Shown here in pieces: positions 51,101 to 60,772 of a stretch of 64,000 nt of DNA (positions within the stretch are counted from its first letter, which is position 1; every line of letters starts with the position of its first letter). The DNA is taken from NCBI RefSeq assembly GCF_001311925.1, contig NZ_BBCG01000020.1:1-64000 (forward strand). The letters run 5' to 3'. The notes under the pieces are model-generated. The model made no database searches. It was not told where the DNA came from and was given only the letters and a program-made list of their open reading frames with translations. The translations under genes were made by a program, and so were the position numbers. The stretch comes from Cellulosilyticum ruminicola JCM 14822. GTDB lineage: Bacteria > Bacillota > Clostridia > Lachnospirales > Cellulosilyticaceae.

Positions 51101-54100
51101 ATAAAATGGACTATCTTGCCATTCAATATAGGCATTAGGCTCTTCACAATTGATAGTTGGTGGGATGATTCCCTCTTTCATAGCAAGCATTAAACTAATG
51201 AAACTAACTATGCCGGATGCGGCTAAAGCATGACCTATATTAGGTTTGGTTGAAGTTAATGCACAGTATTGTCTATTATCTGTATACCCATTAAATACTT
51301 CTTTTAATGCATTTACTTCTATTGGGTCACCTAACTTCGTTCCTGTACCATGTGTCACCACATAACTTATATCTTTAGGATTAATATGATATCTTGTATA
51401 TACATCTCTTAATAAATTGGCTTGTGCTATACCGCTTGGTGCTGTAATGCTATTGGTCTTACCATCGTAATTGATACCACTTCCTATAACCGTTGCATAA
51501 ATTGAATGACAATCTAATTGTGCTTTTGCCTTTTTCTTTAGAACAACAACGCCTATTGCTTCAGCTGGCACCATACCTTGTGAACGATTATCAAATGCTC
51601 TACATTTTCCATCCTTTGAAATCATGCCAATCTTTTTCATATTTTCATAGCCTTTTGGCGTAATCATTAAGTTAGCTCCTGCTACAACTGCTGTATCACA
51701 TTCGCCATTTCGAATGCTCTGACAAGCTTGATGAAGTGCCACAAGTCCTGATGAGCATGCTGTATTGATTGCCATAATAGGTCCTGAGAAGTTCAAAAGA
51801 TAGCCTATCCTTGCTGCTAATATTCCGTTATGATTAGAAACCAAATCATTGTCTTTAGAAATATAGTCACCTTCTTCTACACCTACGAACATGCCTATCT
51901 TTTCGGTTTCTAAAAGTTTCTTATTATATCCTGCATCCTCTAATGCTTTCCATGTCTCCTGTAGTAATAAGCGTTGCTTTGGATCCATCTTTTCTGCATC
52001 TATTGGCAGAATCTCGAAGAATAATGGGTCAAATTCTGCAACACCTGGTATAACCCCTACATTATTATCTTCTGATTCATGCCACTCTTTCCTATCACTT
52101 GGCATTTTTTGAAGTACTTCTTTTCCCTGTGCTAAAATGTCCCATAAGTCTTCTATATTTCTAGCAGCAGGAAATCTTCCGCTCATACCAATTACAGCAA
52201 TTTCATCGGTATCTATTAATGTATTACTATTTTCTAAGCTTTCTTCTTTTGGACTTACTATACTACTTTCTTCTTCCTCTGGTGCTTCTTTTACTTCTTT
52301 TTTATAAAACTGATTAATCTGTGACTCATATTGGCTTATTAAATACTCAGCCACTTTGTCAATGCTAGGATATGAGAAAAACATATCTGGTGTCACCCTA
52401 ATGCTATAATACTCACTTAGTTCATCTGCAAACTCTGATAAACCTACAGAATCAAATCCAAATTCAGCTAATGTTTTATCCAGTTTTAACTTTTCTACAG
52501 GTACTCTTAAAATACGATTTATAATCTTCTTTAAATCTTCTATTAAACTCTCTTTTACCATATCTTTTATTACTTCTGTGATTTGCATTTTCTCTCCTTT
52601 ATCTAAAGCTTTATCCCTACTTTTTGACTTGGACTCTAAAAATGTAAGTATTCTTTGTCTATCACCTACAAAAATGGTATATGACATCTCTTTTTGTCTT
52701 AATAATAAGTCAAATAATCTCATGCCTTGTTTATTCTCTAAAAATACTTGTCCACTGGATTTTAAATACATCTGGCTTGCCATTTGATCGGCATTACACA
52801 TACCACCATTTCGCCACAATGGCCAATTAATCACTACTATTTTTGTGTTGCTGCCTTTGCTGTGTAACTGTTCTTTATAATACGCTCCATAATTCATCAT
52901 AAAGCGATTACCAACTGCATAATCACAGCTCCCAAAATCTCCAATAATCGCAGAACACGAAGAAAAATAACAAATAAAATCTAAAGATTCGTCCTTTAAG
53001 CATTCTGTTAATGCCAATGTTCCCTTTATTTTAGGGAGTACAACTCTTTTATAATCTTCTACCGTATTATTTAATAAGTTGCCTTTTCCTTCTATGCCTG
53101 CTATATGCATGACACCATCAATATGACCAAAATTTTTCTTTCCTTCTTCTATAACTTGCCTTAGCTCCTGCACGTTACATATATCTGTCTGATCATACAA
53201 GACATTACTTGTAAGTAAGTGAGCCTTTTCTAACTTACTTTGTGCTTCTTCCTGATCTCGACGTCCTACTAATATAAGTTTTGCATCATATTTCTCAGCT
53301 AAATACCCTGCCAGTATTTGTCCTATTGCACCGAGTCCACCTATAATTACATATACGCCATGCTTCTTTAATACTGGCTGAACCTCTTCTATTATCTGTT
53401 CTTCCTTTATCACACGTACTTTTCGGCCTTCTGCTTCATATCTCACACTTTGTGCTATAGTATTATGCATTTCCTTCCACAAGATATTACTAAATTCCTC
53501 TTTATTTATTGCTACTTCTTCTATTGAAAGGACATTAAATTGCATCTTAGGCAAAATTAATTGTATCGTTCTTTCTAAAGCAATCCATGACTCAATATAG
53601 CAACGTTCTAATAGCGTTTTATATGATGCAGCTAAAATCATACGACCAATTTGTAAGCCACTATTTCCAATACTTCGCAGCATATCAATGAGTTGCGTTT
53701 CATCACTTAGTGCCTTGCCATTTGTTACATATAGTACGACATCTATATTTTTAAAGTTTTGACCTATTGCCTTAAAACTTGATTTAAACTGATCATATGC
53801 ATTAGCATTTATAACATTTACTTTTTTCTGAGCTAATGCTATATATTTTTCTAATTCTTGTGATATGCCACAGTCTTCACTTACTACAAGAATTGTTTTT
53901 ATATCTTTTTCTCCTAAATTTATATCCTTTAATTCCCACTTTTCTACTACACTCACTACATCAGCTACACTTGAAGTATCTGCCATAGTGTCATAGGCTA
54001 AATTCTCTTCATAGGCTATGGCTTTTTCAACATATTCTACCTTTGGCATCCAACACTTTTCTTTTTCAAAAGGATAAGTCGGCATATTAATACGCTTTGC

Positions 54101-54650
54101 AATAGCAAGTTTTGACCAGTCTACTTTACCGCCCCTTACATAAAAACTGGCTACTTCCTTTAATAAATCCTTGTATTTTAAACTATGTACATCCTGAATA
54201 TCACCTATACTTTCATAACATATGCCTTCTTTATCTCCATCTACTGATTGTGTCATATATGTGTCTTCTATATATTCTTCTTTATTCATTAATTGTCGTA
54301 ATGTCTCCATTACCTTTTCTTTACTATCTGCTACAATTGCTAGTCTTTCTTCAAAGTGTTCCCTACCAATCATTAAAGTGGTGCATATATCGCAAAGGGC
54401 AGCTTCTTCATGTTTTTCTAACCAACTTAATAATTGTCTTTCTTGCCTTTCCAATGCATCTTGTGTTTTTGCAGATAACACTAGCATATAATATCTTGCT
54501 TCGCTATTTGACTGATTGTTTCTAACCGGTGCTTCTTCTAATATCAAGTGTGCATTTGTGCCTCCGAACCCAAATGAACTTACTCCTGCTCTTCTAGGGA
54601 CTGCTTTCTCATAATCATGCTGCCATTTCTTAACTTTATCTATAATATAA
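48134..54650 (-). CDS. PKS-B fragment: module 1 linker-KR1-ACP1 and module 2 KS2-DHx-KR2-ACP2a
   Basis: About 2,170 residues. It begins with the end of KS1 (VKKWQHDYEK, RRAGVSSFGFGGTNAH) and its linker to PTYPFEKEKCW. KR1: IGGLGAIG, YFSSCSAIIG, CDYAVGN. ACP1: AEFGFDSVGL near 52465. KS2 (about 52205-51000): NTACSSGLVALH, VTHGTGTKLGDP, KPNIGHALAASG. The DH2 region lacks the catalytic His (LQQIIGQEKSHSMIAYLEM) and Asp (KPSILKQAF). KR2 has GGAGGVG, YFSSIAA and GQAGYVTGC: Tyr is present but the position four residues later, normally Asn, is Cys, so activity is uncertain. ACP2a has EEYAIDSYML. The 5' join needs one T fewer in the T6 run (complement of 54649-54654). Confidence 0.9.
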
Positions 54651-55844
54651 AAAAGGTGTATTCTCCATCTTTATCCTTGGATTTAATTCATGATAATTTA
54701 AAATTTGAGGTAAATAGCCATGCTCCATTGATAAAAGCACTTTAATGACACCTGCCACTCCCGCAGCTGCTTCTAAATGCCCTATATTCGTTTTAGTTGA
54801 GCCAATTCCACAATACTTTGTGACATCATTCGTAGGTTGCTCACTACTTGTTACCTGAAATGCCCTTGCTAATCCTTCAAATTCTATAGGATCTCCTTTA
54901 GGTGTACCTGTTCCATGTAATTCCACATAATCAATATCCTCTGCACTTAACCCTGATTTGTTCATAGCTTCAATAATTACATTTGCTTGTGCTTCTGAAC
55001 TAGGATATGTTATTGTATGTGTCTTGCCACTATGATTAATTGCACTCCCCTTAATGACACCATGTATAGGGAAAGATTCTGCTATAGCCTTCTCTAATGG
55101 TGCTAATAAAATAATCCCTGCACCCTCTCCTCGAACATAGCCATCTGCACTACTATCTAATGTTTTACAACTTCCTGTTTTTGACATCATTCCCATTTGC
55201 GAAAATGAGATTTGTCTCGAAGGCGATAATATTAAATTGACACCTCCTGCTAATGCCATCTCACACTCTCCATTTATAATAGATTGGCACGCTACATGTA
55301 TGGCTGATAATGAACCTGAACACGCATTATCCATGGCTAAACTAGGGCCTTTTAAATTGAAATAATATGATATTCGATTTGGAATAATCGTTGCAGCTAG
55401 ACCTGTAGCATAATGTGGTTCTATTTCTCTTTCATTACGCTCTACAAGTTCCTTGAAATCAAAATTAAAAGCTGCTATAAAGACGCCTATATTTTTACCT
55501 GATACTTCTGTTTGGCAAATCCCTGCATCTTCAAAACATCCCCAGGCTAATTCCAGCATGATACGTTGCTGTGGATCCATTGCATCTGCTTCCCGATTAG
55601 ATATATTAAAGAAAGTAGTATCAAATATATCAGCCTCTTCTATAAAGCCTCCCCATTTACTTACTTTCTTATCACTGTGTGCTAAATTATAATACTTCTT
55701 CCAATCCCATCTCTCTTTTGGTATTTCACTAATGCTAGATTTAGCTTCTATTAAATTGTCCCAATAACGTTCATAATTATTTGCCCCTGGAAATCTGCAC
55801 CCTATTCCAATAATGGCTATATCATTATTTATCTTTTGCCCCAT
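54636..55844 (-). CDS. PKS-B true N-terminus: KS1
   Basis: Start ATG 55844 has AAGGGGG 6-7 nt upstream. The KS begins within eight residues (MGQKINNDIAIIGIGCRFP) with no docking or loading domain. Its nucleophile lies in MDNACSGSLSAIH near 55320: the residue after Cys-Ser is Gly, unlike the CSSS/CSSG of the other KS. The histidines are in ELHGTGTPKGDP and KTNIGHLEAAAG. Cys is present, so it is not a decarboxylating KSQ-type loader; it probably accepts a starter from another protein. The stop at 54636 follows NTPFLYYR and is due to a T6 run that should be T5 (NTPFYIIDK). Confidence 0.9.
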   Translation of the reverse strand: MGQKINNDIAIIGIGCRFPGANNYERYWDNLIEAKSSISEIPKERWDWKKYYNLAHSDKKVSKWGGFIEEADIFDTTFFNISNREADAMDPQQRIMLELAWGCFEDAGICQTEVSGKNIGVFIAAFNFDFKELVERNEREIEPHYATGLAATIIPNRISYYFNLKGPSLAMDNACSGSLSAIHVACQSIINGECEMALAGGVNLILSPSRQISFSQMGMMSKTGSCKTLDSSADGYVRGEGAGIILLAPLEKAIAESFPIHGVIKGSAINHSGKTHTITYPSSEAQANVIIEAMNKSGLSAEDIDYVELHGTGTPKGDPIEFEGLARAFQVTSSEQPTNDVTKYCGIGSTKTNIGHLEAAAGVAGVIKVLLSMEHGYLPQILNYHELNPRIKMENTPFLYYR

Positions 55845-55872
55845 AATGTCCCCCTTGAAAATATATAAAATA

Positions 55873-55921
55873 AAGGCATCAACTCCAGTTCTCCCTTTAT
55901 TAACTGATAGCTTGATGCCTT
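55873..55921 (-). promoter_or_regulatory. Nested hairpin in the PKS-B leader (terminator or attenuator)
   Basis: A perfect 10-bp inverted repeat, AAGGCATCAA at 55873-55882 and TTGATGCCTT at 55912-55921, encloses a second one, CAGTT at 55886-55890 and AACTG at 55902-55906. On the transcript the 3' arm is followed by a U-rich stretch (TATTTTATATATTTT), as in an intrinsic terminator. It ends only about 28 bases before ATG 55844, just upstream of the ribosome site. It may end ABC-transporter transcripts, or act as a conditional attenuator for the PKS genes. Confidence 0.65.
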
Positions 55922-55936
55922 ATTAATTCAAATAAT

Positions 55937-55960
55937 ATTATCAACTTCTATATTGATAAT
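55937..55960. promoter_or_regulatory. 8-bp palindrome, operator-like
   Basis: ATTATCAA at 55937-55944 and TTGATAAT at 55953-55960 form a perfect inverted repeat with an 8-nt spacer. It touches the promoter-like TATAAT and lies where transcription would start, a usual place for a repressor operator. AT-rich palindromes can occur by chance, and no regulator gene is in the window. Confidence 0.35.
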
Positions 55961-55964
55961 TATA
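55959..55964 (-). promoter_or_regulatory. Candidate -10 box for PKS-B
   Basis: TATAAT on the minus strand, about 115 nt upstream of ATG 55844 and inside the only sizeable gene-free stretch within the cluster. No good -35 hexamer is seen 16-18 bp upstream, so support is weak. If it is used, the palindrome would overlap the start site and the nested hairpin would lie in the 5' leader. Confidence 0.3.
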
Positions 55965-56002
55965 TTGCTTATCTTAGAAAAGCATGATGCCATAAAGGTA
56001 AA

Positions 56003-56022
56003 TAGAATATTAAGCTATTCTA
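56003..56022. promoter_or_regulatory. Small inverted repeat after permease 2
   Basis: TAGAATA at 56003-56009 and TATTCTA at 56016-56022, with a 6-nt spacer, just downstream of the permease stop. The stem is short, AT-rich and lacks a clear U-tract, so it is at best a weak transcript end. Confidence 0.25.
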
Positions 56023-56033
56023 AATAATACATT

Positions 56034-56734
56034 TTACTTTGATAAGATAATCTTCTCTTTAGTCAATGCTTGTTTAAATACAACTACTAAAATCCACATG
56101 CTTGCTGTAACAATTAATGCTATTCTAAAGAAATACCAACTTTGAAGTGTAATTATTTGCATAACCGATAACATTGGAATACCTATAAATAATGCAAGGC
56201 CTATTAAATACGATGGTGCTATAGCTAATTCTGGTGAATTCAGCATAGACAATTGTACAGTCCATATAGATAATCCTAAAAAGAACAGCGGCATCATAAT
56301 AAAGACAGTGCATATTAAAGGTATTGATATCTGATGTCTAATTATTAATCCTATTGTAAAGATGAACATTGATAAATAACTTATGAGCAACCCTGGTATA
56401 AAGATGGCCAAACTCTTCCCTAAGCAAATATCATCTGGTGTAAGTTTAGTTGATAATAATGATGACATAACACCATTTACTTTCTCCTTTGTAAATGGAG
56501 TTGTCGTAAATAATGGAATTCCTATTGTGAGCGGTATTAGACCTATTAAAAATAATATATTATCTGTTATAACGTCATTAGACGTATCGCCTACTATGTA
56601 TTTAATTCCCATTGTGCTGCTACGCTTAGTATTAGGAATATTACCAGTATTAATCTAAATGCCTTCCAGTTTATAAACTCTTTAAAATCTCTTTCAAATA
56701 CTACATTTGCCCGCTTAAATGCTATTTTCGACAT
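56034..56734 (-). CDS. ABC-2 type transporter permease, second subunit (one frame slip)
   Basis: This is a membrane permease paired with the upstream ATPase and permease. The natural start is ATG 56734 (MSKIAFKRANVVFERDFKEF), which overlaps the previous stop by 13 bp and has AGAAAGGAGA upstream. The frame reads into a hydrophobic helix (FRLILVIFLILSVAA) and then breaks near 56615-56620; one added A gives a join to MGIKYIVGDTSND. The longest intact part is 56034-56612, with about five hydrophobic segments and a short cytoplasmic motif (TKEKVNGVMSSLLSTKLTPDD) that matches REKTRGNIEALLATRVTE in permease 1, a shared ABC-2 feature. It probably forms a heterodimer with permease 1 for export of the polyketide or self-protection (inference from position). 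Confidence 0.8.
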
Positions 56735-57477
56735 GATAATATGATAGTCTCCTTTCTAAATCTATGACGTACACATAAGCATATACAAAGTAAGATAACC
56801 ATTAATATTCCGTTGAAAATAAGAAATGCTCCTGTTCTTCCATCTATAGTTTGACGTGCAAGTAAGTTGATTCCAACAGCTGCAACACATGGTAAGAATA
56901 TTGTTGCTACTACTGTTCCTCCTTCTACGCCTCCTGTTAAACTAATTAAATGCATCAATATACTTAAGCAGTAATATACGATAGGTACAGCCACATATAT
57001 GCCAATCACCATAATAGGATCTCTAAATCCTGCAAAAGGTGTACCTAAATATTTATTCCCCATAAATATACTCATTAAAAATGGAATACCCTCACCTGCG
57101 ATAAATCCTGGGACGAATAATGCAAGGCTTTTAGCAACTAATAGTTCCCTTTCTGTTACACGAGTAGCTAATAATGCTTCAATATTTCCCCTTGTCTTTT
57201 CTCTTGCTAATGGTACTGAAAACAACACTGTATAACTAATACCTGTTAATACAATTGCTGAACTATATGCTATGATTTCTATATAGTACGCTATATTTTC
57301 TGGGCTCTGACTACTGGCTAATGCTGCACCAAGGACTACTTTGCATCCAATAAATCCGATAGTAGCTGTGCAAATAAGTAAAATTCCAAGATATACTACA
57401 ACTAATGACATCGCCTGAAAATTATTTTTTAAACTTGAGCTTACAATTGCACCTATTCTCTTCATTTTAATTATCAT
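56722..57477 (-). CDS. ABC-2 type transporter permease, first subunit
   Basis: An intact 251-residue membrane protein with about six hydrophobic segments, beginning after a short basic N-terminus. A cytoplasmic motif (REKTRGNIEALLATRVTERE) before a helix is typical of ABC-2/NatB-like exporter permeases. The listed ATG 57477 abuts the ribosome site (AAAGG), so the fifth codon, ATG 57465 (MKRIGAIVSSS), about 9 nt from AAAGG, is the more likely start. It lies 27 bp after the ATPase gene and overlaps permease 2. The substrate cannot be read from sequence. Confidence 0.85.
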   Translation of the reverse strand: MIIKMKRIGAIVSSSLKNNFQAMSLVVVYLGILLICTATIGFIGCKVVLGAALASSQSPENIAYYIEIIAYSSAIVLTGISYTVLFSVPLAREKTRGNIEALLATRVTERELLVAKSLALFVPGFIAGEGIPFLMSIFMGNKYLGTPFAGFRDPIMVIGIYVAVPIVYYCLSILMHLISLTGGVEGGTVVATIFLPCVAAVGINLLARQTIDGRTGAFLIFNGILMVILLCICLCVRHRFRKETIILSCRK

Positions 57478-57504
57478 CCTTTCACGATGTTCAAAATACT
57501 AACT

Positions 57505-58428
57505 CTACTTCGTATTTCTTACAATGCTTGTATACATATCTTCTAATGATGCTTCATTTTTAATGACATTCTCTACTTCGATACCTTCTTTTGAAAGTAT
57601 ATTTATAATTTCTGAAATCTTAGCTTCTCCTGTAGGGGCAAATACTAAGCCTTCTTCTTCTTTGGCCTTGAATCCTAAATTAGGGATTTTCTTTAATTTA
57701 TTTAGTATTTCATCTGATACATATTGACTTGTTTGTGTAATAATAATATTTTTGCCTTTTTGTTTTCTAAGTTCTTCTAACTTACCATATAACTTAATTT
57801 CACCCTTATTAAGTAATGCTACCCTATTACAGATTTTTTGTACCTCATCCATATTATGTGAGCTTAATAATATTGTCTTATTATATTTATGTACAATATC
57901 CATTAAAATGGCTCTAATATCTAATTGTGCTGAAGGGTCAACCCCTGAAGTAGGCTCATCTAAAATAAGTACTGCTGGATCATATACAAGGGCTCTTGCT
58001 AATGCTAATCGTTGTCTCATCCCCTTTGAAAATGTACCAGCTTTATCATCTGCTCTATCTTTTAAACCAACAAGTTGTAGTGTGTTTTCTATCTTTGTAC
58101 GGCTTACTGGTTTTTCATAAATCTTTAAGAAATAAGCAAGATTCTCTGCTGCTGTCATTGTGTCATACAAGCCATCTCCATCAAGCACAAACCCTACATT
58201 TTTTCTAGCCATATCACTTCCTGCATCATATCCTAGAATAGTGGCTTTCCCTGAATCAGCTTGATATAGTCCAAGTAATGTTCGAATCGTTGTTGTTTTT
58301 CCTGCACCATTTGGTCCTAAGAAACCAAATATATCACCTTTTTGAACTTCAAATGATACTCCCTTTAATATCTGACGACCATTAAATGCCTTTTTGATAT
58401 TATCTACTTTAATTGGACATGCCTCCAT
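57505..58428 (-). CDS. ABC transporter ATP-binding protein
   Basis: An intact 307-residue ATPase. Walker A is GPNGAGKTT (near residue 40), the signature is FSKGMRQRLALARAL, Walker B is VLILDEPTSGVDP, and the switch His is in LLSSHNMDEV. It has the C-terminal extension usual for drug and NatA/CcmA-type exporters. A purine-rich AAGAAAAGAGAG precedes ATG 58428, and the gene lies 37 bp after PKS-A and before two permeases, so it forms one transcription unit with them. It likely powers export of, or resistance to, the product made by the surrounding PKS. Confidence 0.93.
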   Translation of the reverse strand: MEACPIKVDNIKKAFNGRQILKGVSFEVQKGDIFGFLGPNGAGKTTTIRTLLGLYQADSGKATILGYDAGSDMARKNVGFVLDGDGLYDTMTAAENLAYFLKIYEKPVSRTKIENTLQLVGLKDRADDKAGTFSKGMRQRLALARALVYDPAVLILDEPTSGVDPSAQLDIRAILMDIVHKYNKTILLSSHNMDEVQKICNRVALLNKGEIKLYGKLEELRKQKGKNIIITQTSQYVSDEILNKLKKIPNLGFKAKEEEGLVFAPTGEAKISEIINILSKEGIEVENVIKNEASLEDMYTSIVRNTK

Positions 58429-58465
58429 ACTATCACACTCTCTTTTCTTAGTTTTATGATGCTTT

Positions 58466-58738
58466 TTACATCATTTTATTTAATTCCTGCTTCAATAAAC
58501 TCATAAATTGTTCTTCTGATTGACTCTGATCAATAAATACATGATCACCTGCTAATGTATATAATTTATAAGAACTACTTGTTACATTTTCCCATGCATT
58601 CATATCTTCTAAGGTTACTTTCTCATCATCTAATCCATGGAATCCTACGATTGGTATATCAAATACTTCTTCTTGATTAAACTTATATCTATCTACAATG
58701 CGATAAGCTGCCATAATAAATGGTATTGTAATCTTCAT
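58466..58738 (-). CDS. PKS-A fragment: C-terminal part of the thioesterase
   Basis: The last 90 residues of the thioesterase domain of PKS-A, with the catalytic His in LAGDHVFID and a preceding PIVGFHGLDDEKV strand that carries the acidic region. The frame upstream is open and reads EEDKTIEAMKIT; one G missing in AGCAAG-AAG near 58768 separates it from the rest of the domain. It is not an independent gene. Confidence 0.85.
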   Translation of the reverse strand: MKITIPFIMAAYRIVDRYKFNQEEVFDIPIVGFHGLDDEKVTLEDMNAWENVTSSSYKLYTLAGDHVFIDQSQSEEQFMSLLKQELNKMM

Positions 58739-58743
58739 AGCTT

Positions 58744-60772
58744 CTATAGTCTTATCTTCTTCTTGCTTTCAATATGCCAACCTGCAATAAATGCCTTACA
58801 AATCATTTCAATAGATTTTTCATCTTTTACATCTTCATATCTTGGGATATGTTCCATTCCGATGAGCTTTAATCCCTCTAATATTTTCATTAAACTTGTA
58901 TTTGGCAAACTAGGTGAAGTAAAGCCTGATACTAACAGTTTCACTACCTTAAACTTACTATTCTTTGATAGGCGATAAGCCAAACGATAAGCATATAATG
59001 AACCCCAACTATGTCCAAAGGTAACACAAGGTGCATCATATAATGACTTAGATAACACTGTTTCTAATGTATCAATGACATCTTCCACATCCTCTGGTGT
59101 TCTTTCGTTCATACGCTGCACATCAAATCCTGGTAATTTAATAGGACATACATCTATTTCAGGGCCTAAGTATTCTTGCCATTTCTTGTACATATCTGCA
59201 CTTCCGAATCCATAAGGGAAACAGAATATACGTAACTTAACATTTTTCTTAGGTTTATAATCATAAATCCAAGTTTCTTCATTTTGTTCTACCTGTTTTT
59301 CCTTATCATCTCTTGCTTCTCCATCTAAAATTTTAACTAGTTCTTCTCCCATCTTGGCAATGGTACCAGCACAGATCAAATCAGCAAAGGAAAACTTCGC
59401 ATCTAGTGCTTGTGAAAGGGCGTTATGGAAACTTACACCCATCATAGAATCAAGTCCCATTTCATCTAATGGTTCATTAACATCTAATTCTTCTACTGGG
59501 GTACCTATAACGCTTGCCATAACTTGACGGATATATTCTGTAACAAGTATTTTCTTTTCTTCTTTATCTGCACTCTTGTACTTACTTATAAAGCTTGTAT
59601 CTTTTTTATTCATATGAGATGATTGAAGGGCTTTTAGCATACCGCCTAACCTTTTTTCATCAAATTCTTTTAGTACGACTTTGCCTAGATTTAATATAAC
59701 TTTTCCTGTACTATCCATTAAGCTAATCGTGCCACTTAATTCATCTTGTTTTTCATTCATATTCGTTACATTAACTTTTGCATAAAGACTGCCTTCTAAA
59801 GGACTGATATGAATTTCTAATTCCTTAACAGATGAAACCATATATCTTTTATCTGTGGACTGACCATTAATCTCAAGATAATTAAACACTTGTGAACAAC
59901 TATCAATTATTCCAGGATTTAAGCCCAGTACATATTCTTGTTTTGCTTCATCCTCTGTATTAGGTCTAATCTCTATTAATCCTTCATTTTGCTCAAACCA
60001 TATCCTCTTAACCCAACGTACAGAAAGTCCGAAGTTAAATCCTTTTTTCTCTAATGCACTATAAAATTGCTCATCATCACTCATTAAACTTGTCTCTTGT
60101 ATAAATTCATCAATATCATTTTCTCTCATTGCCTGATTATCTTTAAGACTTAAATTACCTTGTACATGTAGATTCCAATTGCTATCTGTAGCTGATTTAC
60201 CATAGAACTCTATGTCTATGCCACGCTCTCCCTGATCAGATAATACTAATAAAACTTCTTTTAGCTCATTTTCAAAGATAATGAGCGGTGACATAAATTC
60301 TAGATTTTTTATTTCATAGCACTTAGTATCATAAAACTGATTTAATACACTACTTAACATCTCGATATAATAACCTATATGTACAACACCTGAATTATCT
60401 AATAACTGTGGTAATCTTTGATGTGATAATGTAAATATGTATTGCTTCTTTTCATATGGTAAATTGATTTTCTGTCCCTTTAATACGTCTTTCGTATTCG
60501 TATTTATAAGTAAACCGTTTGCCTCTTCTACCCTTGGAGGAGTGAGCCAATACTTGGTCTTTGCAAAAGCATAGTTCGGTAAACTAATCTTCTTATATTT
60601 ATAGCCCTCATAGAAAGCTTTCCAATTGATATTTACCCCTAAACAATTGCATTCTCCTATCACTTCAAGTAATCTATCTAAGCATTTTCCCTCGTCTATT
60701 ACATTTATTAATGTTACACCCTCTTTAGCTCTATTCTCGTCCCTTAAAATCTGGCCTATTTGTATAATTAAA
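58744..60772 (-). CDS. PKS-A fragment: end of AT, DH-like domain, ACP, N-terminal thioesterase
   Basis: The frame is open from about 60780 (SYRLIIQIGQILRDENRA), upstream of the GTG at 60663; it finishes the AT and passes through PNYAFAKTKYW. The DH-like domain has the fold markers (GVVHIGYYIEM, NPGIIDSCSQV), but the catalytic His position is Asn (LLDNSG), so dehydration is doubtful. ACP: DEMGLDSMMGV, with Ser at about 59445. The thioesterase resembles the GrsT family (LRIFCFPYGFGSADMYKKW) with the nucleophile in GHSWGS near 59010. It stops falsely after HIESKKKIRL. The 5' join restores one G, giving NQGYRLIIQIG, the usual end of an AT domain. Confidence 0.88.

Larger units (their letters stand above)
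23764..55844 (-). other. PKS-B: reconstructed trans-AT PKS megasynthase, modules 1-8
   Basis: Reading through frame breaks gives about 10,700 residues. Start ATG 55844 has AAGGGGG close upstream and follows the 189-bp leader. Order: KS1-KR1-ACP1; KS2-DHx-KR2-ACP2a-ACP2b; KS3-DHx-KR3-ACP3; KS4-DH4-KR4-ACP4; KS5-DHx-KR5-ACP5; KS6-DHx-ACP6; KS7-DHx-KR7-ACP7; KS8-ACP8a-ACP8b-ACP8c; C-terminal docking helices. DHx means a dehydratase-like domain that has lost catalytic residues. There is no loading module: KS1 begins at residue 8, so a starter must come from another protein. Breaks lie near 54650, 48146, 47680, 46290, 42714, 40230, 39636, 39487 and 35370. Modules 1, 2, 3, 5 and 7 should give hydroxyls, 4 an alkene, 6 a ketone, and 8 a ketone that is then beta-branched. 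Confidence 0.85.

Noticed and set aside
590-55844. Some 18 separate small PKS genes as drawn by raw open frames
   Set aside because: Most fragments start or stop in the middle of KS, KR, ACP or TE domains and only the starts at 23773 and 55844 combine a ribosome site with a true domain edge.
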